Origin: Lithodes maja
Lineage: Eukaryota; Arthropoda; Malacostraca; Decapoda; Lithodidae
Direction: 5' to 3'
Assembly (NCBI GenBank): GCA_037953745.1
Contig: JBAKBP010004275.1
Span: forward strand, 1-64,000
DNA: 64,000 nt
Shown here piece after piece: positions 22,150-33,142 of this stretch (its first letter is position 1; each line of letters starts with the position of its first letter). The position numbers were made by a program, and so were the translations under genes. The notes below the pieces were generated by a model, which worked only from the letters and a program-made list of their open reading frames with translations, did no database searches and was not told where the DNA came from.

Positions 22150-23382
22150 TTACCATCTATTTACCCTTGGTGTACACTGTCCACCACAGAAGCAGAGCTG
22201 TGTGCAGGGGAGACTGGCTTTGGAGCATTGGCATCGTCCTGTGCAGCGTGTCTTGCAGGCACACTTGACAAGTTCTCTGCACCCCTTTGATGCTTCAGGG
22301 AGGGTACTCCATAAGGGCACCCAGATTCCTTCGCTGTCTAGTTTCCATCCCCACTCGGAAGGACTTGGAAGAGTAGGACTGGCCTTCAGAGCCTGTCCCC
22401 AGACGTGTCCTGCTTGGTAAGCCGCTCGCTTTACATGTTGTAGCAGTGCTGCACGTGACGGCGGGATGTTTTCCAGATTCCGATTACCGTAGGAGAAGAG
22501 TTGCTTCCTTGCTTCATTCACTTCAGTGAGCTGTGATGTGCGACAGTAGAGCAGGACCACATATCTCTCGAGTTCTTTCATGTCAGCTTCTGTCACTTCG
22601 TCCGGAGTATCTGACAACCGATGAAATACGTCGTTGATTTGTGGAAGTGATTTCCATACTTCCCAGGCGGTCTTCTTACCGATGGAGCTGAATGACGACA
22701 CCGTGTCACAGCCTGACAATGCATGCATGAATGGCAAGCCTCTGCAGTAATCATTGCCCATCTCACTGGCAACAATATGAGCTCCAATATAATGGAAGTG
22801 GGCACCATGTCCGAGAGCTAACCAAAGTTCACAATCTGCCGTGTCGATTGCAGTCACAATGGCAAGAACCAGTACGTCCGTGTCAGTGGCATGCAACATT
22901 ATCTTCTTCATGCCAAGTTTGTACGCATGGAAGCAATGGAGCATCATTCGGTAGTCTGCCTCTTCGTGTGAGCATGGATGTAGGTCAGAAGCATCCAGTG
23001 TTGCGGATGAGGCAAAACTCTGACCCTTGGTTGTGATCAGCATCTTGCCTGTTGCTGTTGCTTCAGATTCAATGGCTGTGGCTAGAAACCTGAAGAGTTC
23101 TGTCTTGTTGCCGTCAACTCGCAAGAAACTTTTCCAGTTGTGTGGGAGTCGTGTTTTCTCAGACACACGAAGAGCTTCTCCTGTACCTCGGCCCTCTCTG
23201 GTGTGCGCTTTCAAACTGTCAGCCATGTAGGTATCCCATACAACATCTACCCGTGCAGCATGTTCAAGCTGCCTCTTCAGATACGGGACAAAGACATACT
23301 CTGCATAGTCTTTGAACGTTTTCACATAATTATGTTGTGGCAGTCTTCGGATCCAACCTATGCACGAGGGCGGCACCATCAA
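22150..23382 (-). pseudogene. FEN1/XPG-like nuclease plus CXC domain, C-terminal part
   Basis: This 410-codon frame is the end of a large protein whose upstream parts lie at 23345-30755. Motifs follow the order of flap-endonuclease/XPG nucleases: VDVVWDTY with D50, then SLKAHTREGR; HEEAD at 139-143; an HATDTDVLVL pair of aspartates (167, 169); and SGCDTVSSFSSIGKKTAW at 223-240, which resembles the GxD...GIGxxxA helix-turn motif. The first acidic residue of the set lies just upstream in the previous frame (FDGAALVH, about 23379). Residues 374-403 are rich in C-x-C and end CFCGGQC, like the tesmin/TSO1 CXC domain, which binds DNA or zinc. The stop TAA follows at 22150. It is joined to the upstream frame by a frameshift near 23350. 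Nuclease assignment is inference from motif order. Confidence 0.7.
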
Positions 23383-25750
23383 AGATCTTCACGTCCACAG
23401 TTGGTGTGGTCTGTGGACGTGGTGCTAGCGGTTCCAGACACTTCAGCAAGTCAGCCTTGTCTCCGAGACGCATCAGGTTGTTTTCAGCCAGAGACGTTGG
23501 CCACGAGTGGTTCTCATGCTGGAAGAAAACGTCCATCTCACCATTTCGTGCTTGACAAGAGATGTACATTCGCGAAAATAGCTGCAGGTTGCTCTTCATG
23601 TTGGACATTTTGGACTTTATCTTTGAAGACACTTTCCGTTCTCCTGACTTGAACATCTGGAGCTTGTTCTTTGGAATAGTGTCATTGAAAGGCTTCTCCA
23701 TCTTCACAACTCGCAAATCAACGAAGGTGCTGTATTGAGTCCTTCCTATTTCCTCAGCTTCTGAGTAGTTCTTGATGACTTGATCAGCCATGATGACCTT
23801 CGTGTCCAGTGTGAGGAGATCAGCGCTCGTTTCTGTGAAGGGATTACCCAATTCATTCAGAACATCTATCACGCTTTGGACATTTGTTGCAAATCTCTTT
23901 TGTTTGGTCAGAGTTTGTTCATGGTGTCGATCATTGTGGGTTGTCTTCTGAGATGTGCTCACTTCCACCTCATGTATGATCCTGGCCATCTCGGGGACGG
24001 CAATCATCCACCGCCTGAGGGCTGATTCATTTTCAGTGATGCCGATTATTCCACCATCCCCTTTCAACACAGCATTGAGCTGCTCGTGTACATGGTCATG
24101 TGCCATCATGGAGAAACGATGAGTTGTCTTCTGTGTCACAAAGTGTCCTTTTTTGAACTCGTTGCACACTGCTGGGCATTCACGCTGTAGCTGCAGCAGA
24201 TCTCGCACATGAACAGACAACCACCTCGCATAGTGGAAGTGATCCATGGCAAACATCCATGGCACAATTCTTCCCAGTGTGCCAATGTAGAGCTCAAAGT
24301 TTCCTTCACGCTGTGACTGCATGAACTGGAGGAAGAGCGCCTCAAGTTTGAAGGTTTTGCTCCAGTACCGAAACTGCGGATGCTGCGTCTCCATGTGTGT
24401 GCACCAGTCTTCGAATGGCATCACAGGCCTCGCGTCTGCCTCTGTTTCTGTTTTGTATGAATTGTAGGCTTGGCTACGTAAGCAAAACAGTGCAGCAGCT
24501 GTTACTTGATGAGCCCACTGAGAACGTGCTGTGAATGATCCCTTCCTAAGAGCATCAACCCTATCATCTGTGGTAACGTTTGCAGTCGTCAGTACAATCA
24601 ACCATCCACTGCCATCTAGCCAATCTCCCAGAACTTTCAGCAACGCCATCTCTATATGCAATCCACCCATCATCACCACATACTTGTCTTCGCCATAGGC
24701 AGCTGGCCAGGACCACTGTATCTTCTTGGCGATGGCATGCAGCGGCTGATCAACAGTCAATATCGGGACTTGTCCTGGATGCACATGTTCGGTAGCTTTA
24801 GCGATTACATCCATGCCATGCTTTACCATCGCCAAAGAATCCGCATTATCACGGAATAATGGCATGATCCCTGATATCGCTGGTGGTCTGGGGCAGGAAT
24901 CTTGTGACGCTGCAAAATGTGTGGACCAAGAGATGTTATCATCTGAATTAATTTCAGGTTTCTCCAGCAGCTTCTCAACTGCCTGTGCCCATGAGATCTG
25001 CAGCTCATCTGAGTCGACTGGTGAGTTTTCGGGGACAGCTTGTCCCTCAGTCTTGCATGGTGTAGGGTTATTGGTTGGGAATGTAGCTGGTGGGACAGTG
25101 CTGTACGAGTCCATGATTGGCTTAATCTTCGTTGCGCTTGGTGTGTCCTTGTGGATGAGAGGTTTGTTCTGGAGCTCTGTGTCTGCACATTCATTCGTAA
25201 CATGCTGCGTCAGAGAGATGGCTGTTCCATGGAACGCAGTTTGTACTGAAGTCGATGTAGGATTGTGGTCTATGTTGTCGAGATTGCCTGTTGTGAAGAG
25301 ATCTTTTCTCAGGACTGTTGGGCACACAACCCCAGCATCTTCAAACGAGGTCAATGCACTGTTTGCTACATCTGTGGACAGCTGTAGTATTCGGTGATAT
25401 GATACAGACAATCCCTTCTCGAAAAGAGTGTCAATCAAGTCACGCTTTCGGGTCTTGTTGTGGATCAGCAACCCAAGGTACAAAGGAAGTCTAGTTTCTC
25501 GTTCCAGGCTGTGTCGAGTCTGTAGATCAGTGGCTTCTTTACTGCTACTTTTCAGAGTGTTGAATGTGAGCAGCTCAACTATTGATATTGCAGCTGTTTT
25601 CACGACCTGATTGTTTTCCGTCTAGTTTTGGATGTTTGTACCTCCAAGAATCATCTGAACCAAAGCAAGTAGGGAAGTTGGATTATCCTTATACTGCTCG
25701 TCTAGCAACGATCCCGTGAATGTGTAGCGTTTCTGAAAGATCTCTTTCCT
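23345..25750 (-). pseudogene. Same gene, central region
   Basis: This frame runs without introns to about 23345, where it shifts into the nuclease frame. Its first part continues upstream of the 25603 methionine to about 25750 but is broken by a TAG at 25622-25624. Recognisable sub-regions are a Ser/Thr/Pro-rich linker at about residues 100-250, then a well-conserved-looking block rich in W, H and C (QWAHQVTAAALFCLRSQAY, MFAMDHFHYARWLSVHVRDL). I do not recognise a named domain in this part. The block ends with FDGAALVH, which supplies the first acidic residue of the nuclease motif series. Proteins of this overall make-up are, as far as I recall, widespread and uncharacterised in marine invertebrate genomes. 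Confidence 0.65.
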
Positions 25751-25752
25751 GA

Positions 25753-25940
25753 TTATGATTGCAGCTCTCCATCACTCTCAGGGTCCCGCTTCTTGGCCTC
25801 CAACAAGGTATCTCCAACGTCATTCTTAAATGTGAGCATGACCTCGTACTTGCTTTTATGTGCTTCCAACTCGGGAATTCGTGCGAGAAGCTTCTCCTTC
25901 AGATGAGTTGAGTTTGTGCGCTCTGACATCGCCGCCAAGT
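25753..25940 (-). pseudogene. Same gene, fragment left of the LINE insertion
   Basis: ERTNSTHLKEKLLARIPELE and the following residues look like a conserved helical segment of the same protein. The frame ends at a stop at 25753, while the continuation (RKEIFQKRYTFTGSLLDEQ) is in another frame from about 25765, so there is a frameshift near 25757. The upper end at 25937-25940 is the AAGT target copy beside the CR1-like LINE. A second small shift may lie between the junction and the conserved segment. Confidence 0.65.
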
Positions 25941-26153
25941 TAACATAAGAAAACATAAGAAAATGGGAGTCTGCAGAAAGCCGATTGGCCTAAGCAAGGC
26001 AGATCCCTGTCCCACACAATCCCAATTACAAAGCCCAATTATAGGCTCAACACTCTAATACCCTGAGGATCATCTTACCAAAACGGTTAGAGATTAACGC
26101 AGGATTACGGGGGTCTGCAGAGCGCTGATTGGCCCAACCCTGCTGATCCCCCT

Positions 26154-26783
26154 TCACACCCAACCCTTCTCGTCCATATGCTTATCCAATTTTATCTTAA
26201 AGCTCCCTATCGTTTTTAATCCCACTATAGCACTTGGTAGTCCATTCCACCCATCTACAACTCTGTTACCAAACCAATATTTGCCTATATCTTTTCTGAA
26301 ACGAAATTTATCTAATTTGAAACCATTGGTACGAGTTCTTTCGCTATCACTGAGCTTTAGTACATTTGTCATGTCCCCTTTGTTAATCCCACTAACCCAC
26401 TTGAACACCTCTATCATATCCCCTCTAACTCTGCGTCTCTCTAACGAATGTAAGCCTAATTTCTTCAACCTTTCTTTATACGGAAGATTTCTAATATTAT
26501 GGATCATTTTTGTCATTCTACGTTGTACTCTCTCCAATGAATCTATGTCCATTCTGTAATAAGGACACCAAAATTGAACAGCATAATCCATATGGGGTCT
26601 CACTAATGACAAGTAATGTTTTAAGATAACATCAGCAGTTCTGTTACTCACACTCCTTGAGATGAACCCGAGAATCTTGTTTGCCTTGTTTCGAACGCTT
26701 ATACACTGTTGTCTAGGCTTCAAATCATTGCTAACAAACACACCTAGATCTTTCTCACAATTCGAGTTTTCTAATTGCCACAT
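26154..26783 (-). pseudogene. LINE ORF2, C-terminal domain
   Basis: This is the part after the reverse transcriptase core: KDLGVFVSNDLK, a KANKILGFISRSV segment, HYLSLVRPHMDYAVQFWCPY and LERVQRRMTKMIHNI, the order typical of CR1/L2/Jockey-group thumb regions. It overlaps the preceding frame by 29 bp and is offset from it, so a frameshift lies at about 26760-26780. The stop at 26154 is the natural end, followed by about 210 bp of 3' untranslated sequence. Confidence 0.85.
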
Positions 26784-27971
26784 TAGCTAGTTTATATTTA
26801 ACATTTGTATGCATCTTCCCTATCTTTAATACCTTGCATTTGTCAATGTTAAACTTCATCTGCCAATTTACTGACCATTCGTGTAAGGTATCTAGATCCC
26901 TTTGGAGGCACTCTATATCTCTATCTGAATCAATTGTTCTCCCCATTTTGGTATCGTCTGCAAATTTACTTATCCTACTAGTTATACCTAAATCAAGGTC
27001 ATTTATGTATATAACAAACAACAGGGGACCTAATACAGATCCCTGGGGGACACCACTTTTGACTGCTCCCCATTCTGACTTCGTACCATTTATGCTGACT
27101 CTCTGCTTCCTACCAATTAGCCATGACCTAATCCATCCCAACAACGACCCACCTATTCCATGCGCCTCAACCTTTCTCATCAATCTCTCATGGGGGACTC
27201 TGTCGAAAGCTTTACTGAAATCTAAATATATTATATCATATGACTTGTCATTATCTACTGCTTCATATACCTCTGAGAAAAAACTAAGCAAATTAGTAAG
27301 GCAAGAACGTCCCTGAGTGAATCCATGCTGAGAAGAATTTATTAAATTAAATGTATCTAAGTGGTTTCTAATTTTACTAGCAATAATTGACTCTAGTAGC
27401 TTTCCTATGATTGATGTAAGACTAATGGGACGGTAATTGGATGCTATTGATTTGTCACCTTTTTTGAAGATCGGAACTACGTTTGCAAGCTTCCAAGCTT
27501 CTGGAACTATACCTGTCTCCAATGACTTGTTAAATAAAAATGTTAATGGGTAACTTAACTCATCCCTACATTCTTTTAATACTCTAGCATATACCTCATC
27601 AGGACCAGGCGATTTATGAGGTTTCAGTCTGTCAATTTCCTTACGCACATCATTTCTACTTATAGTAACCGTACTTAACCTATTTTCTATACTATCGCTA
27701 TATACCTTACGGACTTCTGGAAACTGTGCCAAATTTTCATTAGTGAAAACGGAAAGAAATTGACTATTTAATGTACTGCACATTTCTAAATCATTTTCTG
27801 TCATTTCTCCTGTCGAAGTTTTAAGGGGACCAATTACATCTCTAACCTTGGATTTATATAGTTGGTAAAAAGCTTTAGGATTATTTTTTGAGTCATTGGC
27901 AACCTTAATTTCATAATTTCTTTTTTCTTTCCTAATATCCTTTTTTACCTGTCTTGATAGACACAGGTGGA
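26755..27971 (-). pseudogene. LINE ORF2, reverse transcriptase
   Basis: The reverse transcriptase core is well preserved: KSPGPDEVYARVLKEC, NYRPISLTSIIGKLLE, QHGFTQGRSCLTNLL, YLDFSKAFDRVPHERL, SGVPQGSVLGPLLFVIYIND and the catalytic FADDTKMG. This enzyme copies its RNA at a nicked chromosomal site. The upper part of the frame above 27971 comes from the nested retroposon and does not belong. No RNase H is present, as expected for the CR1/Jockey side of the LINE tree. Confidence 0.88.
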
Positions 27972-28361
27972 TGGGACTCGTTAGCCTTGGTCGGCAACTC
28001 ATCTAGGGGAGACAACCTTATACAAATCCGGGTGGATGGGACTCGTCAGCCTTGGTTGGCAACCTGTCTAGGGGAGTAAACCTGATACAAATCCGTACTG
28101 CTTACCTAAGGGTAAGGCAGGTTAGTGGATGGATTAGCCGGACACCACTGTAGAAAAAATAGTCCTGACAAGATACACAGAGGGCCTCGGAGTCGGACGG
28201 ATCCTGAATTGAGTGGTCAATCCTGTAAGTCCTTCACTAAACTGGCTCGGGTTGTCCCTCTCACAGGGAATAGGTCCGCTTGGGGGCATTCTGTGTATGG
28301 CCACCCTCGTAAGGGGAGTAAGGCGTCTGGCAATAGATAGATAGATAGATAGATTCTGATA
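27972..28361 (+). mobile_element. Small retroposon with (ATAG)n tail nested in the LINE
   Basis: It interrupts the LINE between endonuclease and reverse transcriptase. It starts with a 63-bp block present twice (GATGGGACTCGTTAGCC near 27972, GATGGGACTCGTCAGCC near 28034) and ends GGCAATAGATAGATAGATAG. TGATAG just outside both ends may be the target duplication. The ATAG tail resembles the end of the RTE-like LINE at 36866, so it may be mobilised by such a LINE. It has no ORF. Confidence 0.7.
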
Positions 28362-28388
28362 GTAAGCAAGTAGGTGAATTTTGCCTTT

Positions 28389-29576
28389 TCAAATTTTTCT
28401 ATATATTCCTCTCTTTTGTCCTAGAAGATCTAATAGTCTATTATTCATCCATTTGGGTTGGTTCTGTGTTGATCTAAATTTTCTTTTGGGGATGTATTTA
28501 TTTTGTGCATTGAATACTGACTTGATAAAATTATCGTATGTATCTACCAAGGTTGACGTCTCTTCCTGACTTAAGATGACAGGTGCCTGAGAAGGGGTAC
28601 ACTCATTTGGACACCTGGATCGACTTAATTTTTTGACCATAGGGTCCGCTAATAGGGCTCTTCTTAACCCACCATAATTGGCTTTTCTAAAGTCAGGTAT
28701 TAATGTTGTATTCTCTCTGGTATTACCTTTCCATTGTATATTAAAATACACAGAATTGTGGTCACTATTTCCTAGGTGGTCCCCTATCTCTACATTATTT
28801 ACCATATGTTCATTGTTACTGAAAACTAAATCGAGAATATTATTACCTCTAGTCGGCGTATCTATGAATTGAAATAAAAAACTATCTTGTACTACCTCTA
28901 TAAACTCCTCAGAATCAGAGTCTCCTATTTGATGCTGCCAATCTATATTCGGAAAATTAAAATCCCCCATAATGCACACATTGCTAAACCTTGATGCCAT
29001 TTTAATTTCCTCCCATAATGACGTTCCGTCATTTCTACTCATATTTGGCAGTCTATACATAACTCCAATAACTATGGTCTCACTACCTTCGTTAACCTCT
29101 ACCCAAACACTTTCATTATCGTTATTTAGTCTAATACCTGATTTAATACAGCTTTTTAATGTACTCCTGACAAACACTGCTATACCGCCACCCCTCTTAC
29201 TTGTTCGGTCATATTTAAACAAACTATATCCTGGTATATCAAATTCTGCTAAAAAATGCCTGGTTTCTGTATTAATCCACGTTTCAGTTAGCGCTATTAT
29301 GTCTATATTTTCTTTGCTAACAAGGGCTCTAAGTTCGTTCATTTTGTTACATAGACTCCTACAGTTTGTGTAATATACTCTCAATTTACTTCTTTTCTTT
29401 ATACCTAATTTACCTTTGTTTTTAGCGACATTTCCATCTTCCGTTGCACCATCACTACTATCATTTGCATTATAGTCATCATTTTTAGCATGAGACTGAA
29501 TATCCTTATTGCTTTCGCCTGACGCTAAAATTGTTCCATTTAACCTCTCATTTACACTCTCAATATTTCTGTACAA
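28389..29576 (-). pseudogene. LINE endonuclease (EEP family)
   Basis: This frame holds an apurinic-type endonuclease domain: VYYTNCRSLCNKMNEL, IIALTETWI (catalytic Glu), RGGGIAVFVRS, CIMGDFNFPNIDW (catalytic Asp/Asn) and LGNSDHNSVYF (the SDH active-site end). It nicks target DNA to prime reverse transcription. The segment before it is an Asn/Asp/Lys-rich linker. At its 3' side the frame ends at 28389 just before the nested retroposon; the original continuation is shifted there. Confidence 0.88.
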
Positions 29577-29925
29577 AACCCCACAACCACCCTATCTAAA
29601 GAACTAGCTAATGTAGAAACCCCTAACCGTGAAAGATGAACCCCATCCCTTGCGTACATCCCATCTCTCCCATAGAAACTATCCCAGTTATCAATGAATG
29701 GTATTGCTTTTTCTTTGCAATATTTCTCCAAACGGCAATTGACACCAATCGCCCTGGATGTCCATTCCTTGGGAACTCCTCTTCTGGGTAGGATACAATG
29801 TACTACAGGGATCCCTCCCTTCATCCTAACTTTATCTAACACATCCCGATACTGCTGCAGCAGTTCCTCACTTCTACCCTTACCAACATCGTTACTCCCG
29901 GCACTGAGACAGATAATGGTTGCTT
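29552..29925 (-). pseudogene. LINE ORF1, SGNH esterase remnant
   Basis: The frame begins inside a GSNDVG motif, equivalent to the G-x-N-D block of SGNH/GDSL hydrolases, and ends with ARDGVHLSRLG, which carries the D-x-x-H catalytic pair. The Ser block at the amino end is lost by 5' truncation. SGNH esterase domains are known in ORF1 of CR1-group LINEs, probably for membrane or lipid association. It overlaps the endonuclease frame by about 25 bp. Confidence 0.75.
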
Positions 29926-29929
29926 AAGT

Positions 29930-30264
29930 CGTGATCTGTAGAGTTGTACGAGGCTTGACAGCTTGAATATGTGTTCCGCATGCTCATCTACCTGACGAGT
30001 CTCTTCAATGTTGGACACCAATTCTGCGAAGGCTATAGCATCAGGGGCTAGATCTGAATCTTCCTTCGATTCCACTTTCCTGGTGAATGCACGATATCTA
30101 TTGCTGAAGCCAGTCAAACACTGTTTGTGGTATATCGCATCTATTGCAGTCATGTCTCCAGAGGACAGCTTTGCTAGTAGCCGGGTATCACGAAGCTCAG
30201 TTGCCATCTTCCGAACATTTGCGTCCATTCGTGGTGTGGCTGCTCTGTGATAAGTGTCCTCCAT
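29930..30264 (-). pseudogene. Nuclease gene, fragment right of the LINE
   Basis: Codons from 30264 down to the insertion point read DTRLLAKLSSGDMTAIDAIY, then YHKQCLTGFSNRYRAF and a helical stretch ending QLYRSRL. This resembles a Cys/His-containing helical domain following a zinc site. The frame proper ends at the LINE; residues read beyond belong to the LINE. Confidence 0.65.
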
Positions 30265-30755
30265 TTTTTAATTGCAAAAGAAGCAGAGACTTTCTTTAGC
30301 TTGGCAGGAGGTTCCAGGAAACGCACACGCAGTCTACCTTTGAGTGGAGAAGTCTTCGGTTCAGGATCTTCTAGTTTGGCAACCTTCTTGCGAGCACGCT
30401 CAACTTTGGCTTGGTTAAACCTCATGTAGCATGTTTTGTGCCATCTTGCATTGTGCTGAAAGAGGGTTGCAGCGATACCTTGACCGTCATCCAAACGTGG
30501 TAACTGTATGTTCATTGGCAGTGCACTAAGCGAGTGTAGCTCCTGGATGTGCTCAGCTAACGATTCATAGCCTTTGGACTGGTTTACATTCTTACATTGG
30601 GACGGGTCTCTCAGGGGTTCAGTTGAACTTTTCTGGCACATAGCACATAGCGTCCAGTCTGTTTCGGTTAATACCGGGTGATGGGCAGAAGTACTGTCAA
30701 GCTTTATTTTCTTGGTCGCCATCGCTCCATATAGCTTGGTTGTATTAGACACCAT
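30174..30755 (-). pseudogene. Nuclease gene, N-terminal part
   Basis: This is the presumed amino terminus of the same large protein, starting at 30755 or at a second methionine 11 codons on (MATKKIKLD, basic and possibly nuclear-targeting). WTLCAMC supplies C37 and C40, and RWHKTCYMRF supplies H106 and C109, a possible zinc-binding C-x2-C...H-x3-C set. Basic residues follow. The true frame leaves this one near 30265-30275, beside a run of six T, into the 29930-30264 frame; the last ~30 codons listed here are out of frame. Confidence 0.6.
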
Positions 30756-32588
30756 CCATCTCGATTCCTGAAAAGATTAGAAACATTTGTTACGTTCGTT
30801 TCAATATTAATCAGAAATCTATATCAAAGGTTTAGTTAGACCTGATTAATTATTGAAGGCTAATCATGATGAACGTTGGCAAGTTCTGCAAATTAAACAC
30901 ATCATCATATTAATGCATATGTATGCATGCACAATGGATATGATTTTCCTGAAAAATAAATGAAAAGAGATATATTTGTTATGCCCTGTTTTTCTACAGG
31001 ATTAACTTGGGTAATGTGAGTTCTAACTGACTGGGTATAGAAGGCTGCATGCACAAAACAAGGTATGAGGAATAGAGAACACAAAATAAACACACAGTAA
31101 CAAGACACACGATCACGTTTATTGATGTACACACTTCTGTAGTTTTCTTGATGATGATTAATATGAAGCACAAGAAGGTATGAATACTCGTACAAGACAA
31201 ATGATAGAATTGAACAACTAGCATTAAGTGGATCTGGATGGAGCCTAGTCTCCCACTTCCAACGTTCAGGTATCAATCTTCTGATCACTGGCTTTATTCA
31301 CAAGTTGATATACTGGAGACCATAAATGTTACTTATAGATTCATATTCACTATTAGATTTATCACTGGTAGCTCTGATGCACAAGTAGTAGTTCACAGAC
31401 TGGATTAGACACGTGTATTTTAGAGCACAGGAATTCTAGTAACCTCAGGGGGAACTGATCTAAGTTTTATATTCTTGTATCAGAAATACATAGAACGCAA
31501 ATCAGTGGGCGAACATTCAGATATCACTAGGGTTTCACTTCTATGTAATAATATCTGGATATATGGGTAATTACGAGAGTTAATATCGCCTGTTAATTAA
31601 TAAACACTGATACGCTTAGCACTTCCTAATGGAATGGTTATATATGAATTACACTGGGGCAAAGATATAGCCACTTCATAGAAATATTAATAAGTGAGTC
31701 TCTAAATAGCACTGTAACACTGTAGTACTGATAGAGTGAATCTTGGGTAGTATGTGATTGGTCTGGTCCTGGTTATCTTGCGTCCGTGATGTTGGGGGCT
31801 AACGACTGGTTCCGCGGCCATCCAGATGGTCCATATGTAGGAAGTTCTCAAGACGGATCTCTTGGCAATCGTTGCTGGCTTATATACCCACTGGTTTCTA
31901 GACCTGAATCACAGATAGTAGGATATTCCTGTCAATCTGGATCGGAATTAACGCCAAGCGCATCTCACGTCGATCGCACAGCTTCCCGGCCTGTATGAAG
32001 GTTACAAGGTGCACGTAGATTTCTTGTACGTGGACAGATCCTTCTATCTAAATCTGCCACAGAGTCTGCCAGCTCTGGAACTCAATTCTCAGCAACAAAC
32101 AATGATGGAGCTCGAGGTCAACTCTGGTGACCAACCACTGGTTGGTGTCTATCTTTCAACTGATTTTACTGGGGGCTGGAGCTTGGTTTATAGGTTCGGT
32201 TTTGGACCCTGTAGGCCATAGGGATCTCGAGTTTTGATGGACTTATTTGTGCTCTCAATGGATACGAGAACTAGGTAAGATGGTGATTACTGTTGTGGCA
32301 CATGGCTGTATGGAGCCTTCATAATGTGATATAACTGAGCCTTAGTAAGAGGTAATATTTTGGCTATACTGGAAGTATTTAGGGGAGAGAGACTGGATCT
32401 ACTTTGCGAGGTGGTTTGGGACTTCTTTGATAGCAGCGTCTCTCTTAGATTGCTCAGTCTTCATTCTATGGTATAGCTGAGGTGCTAATTTGGTTATCGG
32501 AGTATGCAAGAAAGGTTAATGGGTTATTGTGGGTTAGTAAAGGTGTTAGTCATACATGGTTAGTTCATTGATAGGAAGAATTCCTGTG
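30756..32588. other. Gene-free stretch, possibly LTR-like
   Basis: I see no supported coding region. On the minus strand GGGTATATAAGCCAGC near 31885 is a good TATA box and CAATAAACG near 31118 a polyadenylation-type signal, the layout expected in a long terminal repeat. I could not find paired TG/CA ends, so this is only a suggestion. It lies downstream of the minus-strand Gypsy LTR and might be its internal region or another element. Confidence 0.35.
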
Positions 32589-32849
32589 CTACCTGGCAAT
32601 GACCCGGAAGTCAAAACAGGGGTCAGGTAAACCTCCGCAGGGGTAGGGGTCTCCCTCCTCGGGTGGGTGAGAGGGGTAGGTGCGCGTCCTCACTCTATGA
32701 TGGTCGTCCGGGCGGCTGTGGCTGGGGGCTTGCCATATTACAAGTGTTTGTAATAACCCTCTGTTTATGAGACAGATGTGGGTGTTCGTAATACCAAAAC
32801 CGAAGGGGCCTTGACCAGCTGGTTTAATTGGTTGGGTTGTTAATTGCAT
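32589..32849 (-). pseudogene. Possible start of a Gypsy internal ORF
   Basis: The frame opens with MQLTTQPIKPA, about 40 bp inside the primer site of the minus-strand LTR. The same opening follows the primer site of the plus-strand copy (47472), where a deletion joins it to the end of RNase H. That sharing suggests it is the true beginning of the gag-pol frame. The remaining residues (Pro/Arg-rich) show no domain I recognise. It stops at 32589. Confidence 0.45.
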
Positions 32850-32871
32850 GGTTTGTTGGATGTGGTGGAGG

Positions 32872-32891
32872 CTGGGTTGCTAACTCTGCCA
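32872..32891 (-). promoter_or_regulatory. Primer-binding site of the minus-strand Gypsy copy
   Basis: On the minus strand TGGCAGAGTTAGCAACC begins directly after the LTR. A TGG start complementary to the CCA end of a tRNA is the usual form. The same sequence is at 47429 in the plus copy. Confidence 0.6.
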
Positions 32892-33142
32892 CATTTATCT
32901 GGAAGTATGGCAATAGAAGTTAGGCACTGGCGAGGCGGCTAGCCTCGCACTGACGATCATTTGGTACAGGGTTGTGAATGGGTTGTGAGGGAATAGATGG
33001 CATGCAAAGGGTTAGTAAAGTTCTAATGGCGTTCCTTCCTACTGGGGGAAGGTAGGCTGGATAGGAGTATATAATTATACAAAAGGTTTGAGAATGTTAG
33101 TAACGGAAAAGTTAAGGATATTCAGGGGGTATGGTGGAGAGG

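Larger units (their letters stand above)
25941..29925 (-). mobile_element. CR1-like LINE inserted in the nuclease gene
   Basis: On the minus strand the element reads SGNH-type esterase remnant, endonuclease, reverse transcriptase, and a 3' end with CTTATGTTTTCTTATGTT repeats. AAGT at 25937-25940 and 29926-29929 is a likely short target duplication. The 5' end starts inside the esterase at a TIICLSAGSNDVG segment, so the copy is 5'-truncated. It is further interrupted at 27972-28361. Both sides continue the surrounding minus-strand gene, which makes the insertion boundaries convincing. Confidence 0.85.

Noticed and set aside
24813..25397. 194-codon plus-strand ORF
   Set aside because: Antisense shadow of the nuclease pseudogene; no domain.
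33131..33142. Start codon of the RTE-like LINE ORF
   Set aside because: The ATG lies in the target duplication of the LTR, so it is not the element's own start.
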